From NCBI RefSeq assembly GCF_031143425.1, contig NC_090443.1, positions 1,059,446,423 through 1,059,510,422 of the forward strand: a stretch of 64,000 nucleotides of DNA, in the 5' to 3' direction. Positions 57,955 to 64,000 of the stretch are shown here, in pieces; the first letter of the stretch is position 1; every line of letters starts with the position of its first letter. Made by a program: the position numbers and the translations under genes. The notes beneath the pieces were generated by a model. That model was given only the letters and a program-made list of their open reading frames with translations. It was not told the DNA's origin and did no database searches. This stretch comes from Pleurodeles waltl (Eukaryota > Chordata > Amphibia > Caudata > Salamandridae).

Positions 57955-58545
57955 CCCTGTTCAGCGGTGCTCTGACATGGCGGTTCTGGACTGTTCAGCG
58001 GTGCTTTGCCATGGCGGTCTTTTCCCTGTTCAGTGGTGCTTTGCCATGGCGGTCTTTGCCCTGTTCAGCAGTGCTTTGACATGGAGGTTCTGGACTGGGC
58101 AGCGGTGCTTTGCCATGGCGGTCTTTGCCCTGTTCAGCGGTGCTTTGACATGGCGGTTCTGGACTGGTCAGCGGTGCTTTGCCATGGCGGTCTTTGCCCT
58201 GTTCAGCGGTGCTTTGACATGGCGGTTCTGGACTGTTCAGCGGTGCTTTGCCATGGCGGTCTTTGCCCTGTTCAGCGGTGCTTTGACATGGTGGTTCTGA
58301 ACTGTTCAGCGGTGCTTTGCCATGGCGGTCTTTGCCCTGTTCAGCAGTGCTTTGCCATGGAGGTCTTTGCCATGGGGAGGGGTGCTTTGACATGGCGGTC
58401 TTTGCCCTGTTCAGCGGTGCTTTGACATGGCGGTTCTGGACTGTTCAGCTGTGCTTTGCCATGGCGGTCTTTGCCCTGTTCAGCAGTGCTTTGACATGGC
58501 AGTTCTGGACTGTTCAGCAGTGCTTTCCCATGGCGGTTCTGATAC
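57955..58545. repeat. 34/35-bp tandem array with 69-bp higher order
   Basis: Units of ttcagcggtgcttt-c/acatggcgg alternate between tgccatggcggtctttgccc and tgacatggcggttctggac, giving a higher-order period of about 69 bp. About seventeen half-units are present. Confidence 0.9.
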
Positions 58546-58554
58546 GGACATTGG

Positions 58555-58672
58555 TGTGTGGCATGACGATCTCTACACTGGGCATTGGTGTGTGGCATGA
58601 TGATCTCTACACTGGGCATTGGTGTGTGGCATGAGTTCTCTACAGTGGGCATTGGTGTGTGGAATGACGTTC
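58555..58672. repeat. Short tandem array of about 36-bp units
   Basis: The phrase gggcattggtgtgtggcatga with ctctacactg recurs about four times, the last copies diverged. It lies between two larger arrays. Confidence 0.8.
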
Positions 58673-58674
58673 CA

Positions 58675-59460
58675 TCATTGCCCAGCAGGGCTGTGGCATC
58701 CTCGCCCCTCATGGGCTGTGACTCTGGCGGTGGTCTCTGGACCAGTGACGATACTTGGGCCCTCCTGGGCTGTGACTCCGGCGGTGGTCTCTGGACCAGT
58801 GACGATACTTGTGCCCTCCTGGGCTGTGACTCTGGCGGTGGTCTCTGGACCAGTGACGATACATGGGCCCTCCTGGGCTGTGACTCTGGCGGTGGTCTCT
58901 GGACCAGTGACGATACTTGGGCCCTCCTGGGTTGTGACTCTGGCGGTGGTCTCTGGACCAGTGACGATACTTGGGCCCTCCTTGGCTGTGACTCCGGCGG
59001 TGGTCTCTGGACCAGTGACAATACTTGGGCCCTCCTGGGCTGTGACTCTGGCGGTGGTTTCTGGACCAGTGACGACGGTGCTGGCGGTTGTGTCTGGACC
59101 GCTGGAAATGATGGCGCACTTCTCCACCGTGACACTCACAACAGGCTGGGCAGACTTCCTCTGGACCTTCCCCCCCTTTTTTGGAGTTACAGCTGACTCA
59201 CCAATCGCCTTCGATCCCATGTCACTTGTTGTCCCACCAGGAGTCTTAAGACGGTCCCGTCGTCCACTCTCCAATTTCTGAGCCTTTACAGGGGGTGGGC
59301 TGCCAGTGCCTTTGCTCTGGGTCCTACTGCCTGCTCTGGTGGCCGGTGCACTCCAAAAACCTGGAACACGCACCACTGGTACTGGAGGCTTTTTGTCAAA
59401 GCCCAGCTCACCTGAGTCCTCGTTCAGTTCTGATAGAAGTTGAAGACAATCAGACCCCAC
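58675..59460 (-). CDS. Hypothetical protein with 18-residue repeats
   Basis: A 261-codon frame without stop. The N-terminal 130 residues are ordered-looking and basic (ELGFDKKPPVPVVRVPGFWS and on, then RRDRLKTPGGTTS), followed by about seven copies of an 18-residue unit with core TGPETTARVTAQEGPSIV, produced by a 54-bp tandem array (58712-59095). No known family is recognised. The first codon at 59460 is a GTG, so the true start or an upstream exon is unknown. It may be the partner protein of the surrounding Harbinger-type element, or not be translated at all. Confidence 0.35.
   Translation of the reverse strand: MGSDCLQLLSELNEDSGELGFDKKPPVPVVRVPGFWSAPATRAGSRTQSKGTGSPPPVKAQKLESGRRDRLKTPGGTTSDMGSKAIGESAVTPKKGGKVQRKSAQPVVSVTVEKCAIISSGPDTTASTVVTGPETTARVTAQEGPSIVTGPETTAGVTAKEGPSIVTGPETTARVTTQEGPSIVTGPETTARVTAQEGPCIVTGPETTARVTAQEGTSIVTGPETTAGVTAQEGPSIVTGPETTARVTAHEGRGCHSPAGQ
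58712..59095. repeat. 54-bp tandem array (about 7 units)
   Basis: The phrase gggctgtgactctggcggtg recurs every 54 bp. As 54 is divisible by three, three frames on each strand stay open. Confidence 0.92.
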
Positions 59461-59472
59461 CCTGAAACTGCT

Positions 59473-60809
59473 TGTTCCAGCACACTAGTTTTTAAAACAG
59501 TGCACTAAGAACAGAAGCTCAAGGGAAGGGGGGAAGTGGATAAAATAAAATAAAGAGACAACACCGTTCTTGCGTTTCCACTGTTGAAGTGCTGCACAAA
59601 TCTGCGGCCCTTTCTGACTTCTGTAGAAACTGGTGCCTAATGAAACATAAACAATGAACAGATAAGTACAACCTATTCCTAACTGGGTTCCTGACTATCC
59701 CTTTATTTATTAGAAATTCTCTTCTAAAAGTACCTCTTGGATCCTGGTCTCTAGTTTCCAGGTTTGGAATGTGTTACTGCTCTGGGATGTGCTTTCTATT
59801 ACTCTAAAGCTTCTAAAACATTAAACAAATACCGTTATCAGAATTACCAATATCAAACATTCATCTTAATATAACTAAAGCATAAATTCCCAATAGCAGA
59901 CTCACTTTTCCCATATTTCCAGAATCTTTTATAAAATAAATACTGTACTTTTACATCAAAATACAGCATGTAATTTGTGCAAGTCCTTGATTTTCTGTTT
60001 GCCTTGCTGTTAATGGTTTCCACTGTTCGATTCTTAAAAGTTCCATAAAAAAATGTTTGCTTCCGCAAAGTATTCTTGTAACAAAGAGTTTGAATCACAA
60101 TGTTCGTGGAAGGTATCTTGTTTCAAATTGTCTATACACGAATCCAGAAATTGTTGTCAAAGTTCTTTCAGGTAATAAAAAGTTTTGCACTTACTTGTTG
60201 CTGGCAAGAGATACTGATCAGTCTAACCTTGTCTTCTTTCTCTTTTGCAGGTTGCTTGTAAGAGAGAGGCTGAGGCAAGGAGGAACCGGAAACCGGAAGA
60301 AGGAAGAGCCAGCAGTTGCGCCCATTGAAGCCAATGAAAGTCTGTAAAGAGCAGGAGTGCCAGCGCCGAGGGATCTGTTCTCAGGTAAGCGGGAGGTAGA
60401 CGAGCACAAGCACTGGGTGAGGCTCGGGGCTGCCTTTTATAGACAGGGCTGGGTGTGGTCCTCACATGCTGCACATGTTTTTGAAAGGTGTGCAGAGCTG
60501 GGTGTGGTTTGAAGAGCTGGGTGTGGTCCTCACATGCTGCACATGTTCTTGAAAGGTGTGCAGAGTTTCAGTTATTATGCAAATGAGTTGAATTAACACA
60601 TGGCCTAGAGAGAAGTGTTTTAAAGAAGCCTTGGTAAAAGCAAGGCCCAATGTGTAAACAAAACAGCACATTAAACAACATACACAGAAGCCTGGGGGGG
60701 GGGGGAAGGTGAGATAACAAGAAAGGCTTTCAATTGTAAGTTTAAAAGGGAGCTATTACAGAACCCACTAGTGCAGTGAGAGGGGACATGCTGTGCACAA
60801 ACCCTAACA
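59473..60809 (-). repeat. Gypsy-2 3' LTR (outer end tentative)
   Basis: The inner end is firm: the minus strand begins TGTTAGGGTTTG right after the purine tract TTTGAGGGGGGCAAC. A TATA box lies at 60430-60445, and a polyadenylation signal (AATAAATAAAG on the minus strand) at about 59702-59712. The outer end is placed at TGTTCC (59473), which gives GGAACA at the 3' terminus, but the second LTR is outside the window, so this cannot be checked. Confidence 0.6.
60430..60445 (-). promoter_or_regulatory. TATA box of Gypsy-2 LTR
   Basis: The minus strand reads TGTCTATAAAAGGCAGC, a near-consensus TATA box, with the start expected about 30 bases on, near 60405. Two copies of a block with aggaccacacccag lie just upstream, near 60450-60535. 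Confidence 0.75.
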
Positions 60810-60975
60810 GTTGCCCCCCTCAAAGGCCCTCCTACAGGACGGGGTTTTCCTGGATTTTTTAAATAAAACCGTCTAATCAGCTGTGGGGCATGTACATATG
60901 ATGCTGGTTCCCATGAATTCTCAGATTCATCATATCCTTTCCATTCTACTAAATAAAACAGACGTTTATGTTGAG
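60790..60975 (-). pseudogene. pol: Gypsy-2 chromodomain, out of frame with pol
   Basis: In the frame next to the pol ORF the minus strand encodes RLFYLVEWKGYDESENSWEP and then HAPQLIRRFYLKNP, a chromodomain with its aromatic residues. The pol frame stops at 60966-60968 after EYEVKSIKDST. A one-base change at about 60966-60975 separates the two. It could be an inactivating mutation, an assembly error or, less likely, programmed frameshifting. Confidence 0.85.
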
Positions 60976-63900
60976 TCTTTTATGCTTTTCACTTCATATT
61001 CTAGATTTCCCTTAATTGGTATGGATGGAGGTGGTGGTTCAGGTCGGGTTTTTGGATTGTACGGCTTAAGCAAGGACACATGGAATGTAGTATGTACTGG
61101 ATATTCTTTTGGTAAATCTAATTTTACTGTTACCGGGTTTACTATGGCAGTTATACTAAAGGGTCCAATGAAACGTGGTTGCAGCTTTCGGGATCCCTCT
61201 ATGTTTAGGTTCTTTGTGGAGAGCCATACCTTGTCACCGATTTTATACATTGGGGCCTCAGATCTGTGTTTGTCTGCTTGTCTTTTCATGCTTTCCTTGT
61301 ACTTTAATAAATGTTTCCTGGCTTTGTCTTGTATGTCACCTAACCTCGTTAGTCTATCCGTTACTGTAGGTAACAGAGAATCTTCTAACAAAATGGGTAT
61401 AGCTCTTGGATGATACCCCTGCAAGAAATAGAATGGTGAGCAAAGTAGAGCTGAATGCTCAGTATTATTATAAACAAACTCCGCTACAGGGAGAGCTTCC
61501 AACCATTCACTAGAATAATCAGCCAATAAACAACGTAGCGTTTGAAGTAAGGTTTGGTTCAGTCGTTCAATCTGTCCATCTGTCTCTGGGTGGAAAGCAG
61601 TGGATAATGCCACATCTATTTTCAGTTTTTTACATAATTTTTTCCAAAATTTAGAGTTGAACTGGCTCCCTCGGTCTGACACCACTTTGCTTGGCAAACC
61701 ATGTAAACGCACAATTTCCCTTATAAAAATATCGGCAAATTCTGCCACCGTGGGTAATTTCCGTAATGGTACAAAATGTGCCATTTTAGATAAAAAATCC
61801 ACTATAACCAACACTGTTGTGAAAGATTTTACAGGTGGTAAACCTACAATAAAGTCTACGCTCACAGTGTGCCAAGGTTGTTTGGGTGTTGGCATTGGTA
61901 TTAACAAGCCGTCAGGGGCCTTATGAGAAGATTTATGTCTTGCACAAATTGGACAGGTAGTGACAAATTGCTTAATGTCCTTTCTTATAGTGTCCCACCA
62001 AAAGTGTTTTTGCACATTTTCCAGGGTTTTTACCCAACCAGGATGACCTGCCAACGGTGAGGCGTGATGCCAAATTATCACCTGTGTTTGTAATTCAGAG
62101 GTGGGCACTAACAGCATGTTGTCGTGATACAATAAACCTCGTTGTATTGTGTTATGGGAATCCTTTAACCAATCCTGAGGTGCTATTTGCATGTGTGCAT
62201 TATATAGATCTGTGATGAAATCCTTCTGTTGTACTGGTGCCAAAAACTTTTGGGGAAGAATAATGGGTTCTCCTATTTTATCTTGTTTCATGTCTGAGGT
62301 ATGTACGTATCTAGATAACACATCAGATTGAATTTGTTGTGCACCTGGTCTATAGGTTATTACAAAGTCAAATGTGCTAAAAAAATTTAACCAGCGCATC
62401 TGACGTGGTGTTAGTGCTTTAAGTGATCCAAAAAACTGTAGGTTCCTATGGTCAGAAAAGATTGTAACTGGGTACTTGGCTCCCATTAAATGGTGCCTCC
62501 ATTCTGAAAAGGCTACTTTGATAGCTAGTAGTTCCCTTTCAGCCACAGTGTAATTTTGTTCAGCTGGTAATAACTTTTTGGAATAGAAGGCTATAGGATG
62601 TAACTGGCCATCTACTGCATCTCGTTGAGAGAGAACTCCTCCTAAAGCTACTTGTGAAGCATCCGCTTCAACAAAAAAAGGCAAGTCAGGATCAGGATGT
62701 TTCAGAATTGGGGCTGAAGTGAACTTTTGTTTTAAGAGTTGAAAGGCGTGTGCTGCCTCATCAGTCCAAAGAAATCGTTGCCCTTTCCGCAACAAGGTAG
62801 TTATTGGGGCCGCAATGTCTGCGAAATGTGCAATAAACCTCCTATAAAAATTGGCGAAACCCAGAAATTTCTGAATATCTTTTACAGAGGATGGTTCTGG
62901 CCAATCAGCAATAGCACTGATTTTCTTTACATCCATAGTTATTCCTTGAGGTGACAGGCAATATCCTAAAAAGTCCACCTTGCTGACATTAAAAGTACAC
63001 TTTTCTAACTTAGCAAAAAGATGATTTTCTTTTAACTTTGATAATACTGCACGAACATGTTGGGTATGTTCTTCTGAGTTCTTAGAGTAAATGAGGATGT
63101 CGTCTATGTATACTATGACACAAACGTCCAGGAATTCGTGTAGGACCTCATTTATAAAGAACTGAAAGGCCGCAGGGGCATTACATAACCCAAAGGGCAT
63201 TACTGTGTACTCAAATAAACCAAACTTTGTCTTGAAAGCTGTCTTCCACTCATCCCCCTCTTTTACTCGGACCAGCTGGTAAGCTCCCCGCAGATCTAGT
63301 TTAGTGTATACAGTAGAATGTCTTAATTGATCCAACAACACAGGTATTAGCGGAAGAGGATATTTATTCTTTATTGTAGCCTTATTTAGTCCTCTATAAT
63401 CGATACACGCGCGCAGGGATTTATCCGGCTTCGGGATAAAAAAGAGTGGAGATGACACCGGAGATGTGGAATGACGGATGAACCCAGACTGTAGTAGGTC
63501 ATCTAGGTAGGTTCTTAAGTATTTGGTTTCTTCGTCAGTCAAAGCATATACTCTGTTATTAGGTAAAGGGGCCCTTGGGATAAGATCTATACGACAGTCA
63601 TAAGACCGATGTGGGGGCAGCACACTAGCCTTTACTGGATCAAAGACGTCTTTAAAGTCAGAATATTCAGGAGGGAGACTTGGTTCATCTTGTGTAACAC
63701 TAGCACAGTGTAATACTGTGCTCTGTTCTGTACCTGCTTCTTGATAGCAATTGGTTCTACAGAAAGAGGAATCCAAAGTAACAGTTCTATTCACCCAATC
63801 AATTTTTGGGTTATGAGTTGTTAACCAGGGTACCCCGAGAATCAAACCAAAATTAGGAGTATCTATCAGATCAAAGCTAATCACCTCTGTGTGCCTGTTC

Positions 63901-63989
63901 TGACAGACCATAACAGTGGACTTGTTTGTTTTGTGATTAATCCAGAGGTCAATTCTGACCCATCCACTGCACATACTGCTTCTGGACAA
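60966..63989 (-). CDS. pol: Gypsy-2 pol polyprotein (PR tail, RT, RNase H, integrase)
   Basis: A 1007-codon open frame of a Ty3/gypsy chromovirus; the true start lies beyond the right edge. Protease tail: residues 1-70 (LGVPWLTTHNPKIDW). RT: about 110-400, with [19 protein letters not shown] and the catalytic YIDD at 294-297. RNase H: about 430-560, with Asp443, Glu486 and Asp513. Integrase: zinc motif with His645/His649-region and Cys679/Cys682; catalytic Asp712, Asp772 and Glu808; then the GPF/Y-like module (LQPRFIGPFSITAIVN). All key residues are kept and there is no internal stop, unlike Gypsy-1. It ends in the first part of the chromodomain because of a frame change. Confidence 0.95.
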   Translation of the reverse strand: MSRSSMCSGWVRIDLWINHKTNKSTVMVCQNRHTEVISFDLIDTPNFGLILGVPWLTTHNPKIDWVNRTVTLDSSFCRTNCYQEAGTEQSTVLHCASVTQDEPSLPPEYSDFKDVFDPVKASVLPPHRSYDCRIDLIPRAPLPNNRVYALTDEETKYLRTYLDDLLQSGFIRHSTSPVSSPLFFIPKPDKSLRACIDYRGLNKATIKNKYPLPLIPVLLDQLRHSTVYTKLDLRGAYQLVRVKEGDEWKTAFKTKFGLFEYTVMPFGLCNAPAAFQFFINEVLHEFLDVCVIVYIDDILIYSKNSEEHTQHVRAVLSKLKENHLFAKLEKCTFNVSKVDFLGYCLSPQGITMDVKKISAIADWPEPSSVKDIQKFLGFANFYRRFIAHFADIAAPITTLLRKGQRFLWTDEAAHAFQLLKQKFTSAPILKHPDPDLPFFVEADASQVALGGVLSQRDAVDGQLHPIAFYSKKLLPAEQNYTVAERELLAIKVAFSEWRHHLMGAKYPVTIFSDHRNLQFFGSLKALTPRQMRWLNFFSTFDFVITYRPGAQQIQSDVLSRYVHTSDMKQDKIGEPIILPQKFLAPVQQKDFITDLYNAHMQIAPQDWLKDSHNTIQRGLLYHDNMLLVPTSELQTQVIIWHHASPLAGHPGWVKTLENVQKHFWWDTIRKDIKQFVTTCPICARHKSSHKAPDGLLIPMPTPKQPWHTVSVDFIVGLPPVKSFTTVLVIVDFLSKMAHFVPLRKLPTVAEFADIFIREIVRLHGLPSKVVSDRGSQFNSKFWKKLCKKLKIDVALSTAFHPETDGQIERLNQTLLQTLRCLLADYSSEWLEALPVAEFVYNNTEHSALLCSPFYFLQGYHPRAIPILLEDSLLPTVTDRLTRLGDIQDKARKHLLKYKESMKRQADKHRSEAPMYKIGDKVWLSTKNLNIEGSRKLQPRFIGPFSITAIVNPVTVKLDLPKEYPVHTTFHVSLLKPYNPKTRPEPPPPSIPIKGNLEYEVKSIKDST

Positions 63990-64000
63990 GGCTTTAGGCA

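Larger units (their letters stand above)
56631..59470. mobile_element. Harbinger-type element rich in minisatellites
   Basis: The left end GGTGGTCATTACAACCCTGGCGG is of the GC-rich MITE type, and 56640-56920 holds small GC-rich inverted repeats. An exon-like frame (56960-57042) and a long minus-strand frame (58675-59460) lie inside, with four tandem arrays between. The right end is not clear; I place it where Gypsy-2 sequence probably begins. It interrupts the retroviral 5' LTR. Confidence 0.55.
59473..64000 (-). mobile_element. Gypsy-2: young Ty3/gypsy chromovirus (partial)
   Basis: The 3' LTR, purine tract, chromodomain and pol are inside the window; gag and the 5' LTR are beyond the right edge. 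The long open pol with intact catalytic residues means a much more recent insertion than Gypsy-1. A run of 13 G at about 60696-60708 lies inside the LTR. The two elements share the same domain order and high similarity in RT and RNase H by eye. Confidence 0.9.

Noticed and set aside
57470..58634. CRISPR-like repeat arrays
   Set aside because: Units are directly adjacent without variable spacers, and the genome is clearly eukaryotic; these are minisatellites.
60241..60347. Exon on the plus strand in the Gypsy-2 LTR (acceptor-like cttttgcag)
   Set aside because: The region is inside an LTR transcribed from the minus strand, and the short basic frame has no match.

Overview
The window is a piece of a very large, repeat-packed vertebrate genome. 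Everything I can identify is a transposable element or the wreck of one; I see no host gene, tRNA or rRNA. The mix is vertebrate Ty3/gypsy chromoviruses, a foamy-virus-like endogenous retrovirus, PIF/Harbinger transposons with swarms of small non-autonomous relatives, CR1/L2-like LINE fragments and very long solo LTRs. This fits a salamander, and the GC-rich Harbinger-type MITEs point to a newt such as Pleurodeles. The species call is inference.

Layout. 1-10838: a Ty3/gypsy chromovirus (Gypsy-1, minus strand, 254-10566, 5-bp target duplication GGTGC) sits inside a fragment of a 3-kb LTR family, and four GC-rich MITEs have landed in it (one in each LTR, one in gag, one between protease and RT). 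10840-11570: LINE fragment. 11570-20076: decayed PIF/Harbinger-type elements on the minus strand with Myb/SANT-like exons, split by a complete 3-kb solo LTR (15935-18973). 20290-22130: a relic exon with a coiled coil, then AT-rich DNA. 22131-24590: a MITE almost identical to the one in Gypsy-1, an LTR-family fragment and a second LINE copy with a palindromic MITE in it. 24597-28795: a LINE split by a 3.56-kb PIF/Harbinger transposon whose two convergent spliced genes (Myb-like protein and DDE transposase) both read open. 28798-36145: LTR-family fragments, a minisatellite, a minus-strand LINE and a 971-bp retroviral solo LTR. 36146-38494: unassigned.

38495-56630: an endogenous retrovirus on the minus strand, with gag, protease, RT, RNase H, integrase and env in order and LTRs at both ends. 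The integrase, env leader and primer site look foamy-like. It is dead: it holds a 2.95-kb solo LTR in gag, a Harbinger MITE in integrase, two GC-rich MITEs and a long AT-rich block in env, and a changed RT active site. 56631-59470: another Harbinger-type element carrying four different minisatellites, which cuts the retroviral 5' LTR. 59473-64000: Gypsy-2, a much younger chromovirus with a 1007-codon open pol (PR tail, RT, RNase H, integrase), a chromodomain one frame away, and an LTR with a clear TATA box; it runs off the right edge.

The nesting gives a relative order of events: 3-kb LTR family and retrovirus first, then Gypsy-1 and the solo LTRs, then the GC-rich MITEs. The MITEs are strings of short hairpins whose stems change on both arms together, the most unusual structure here.
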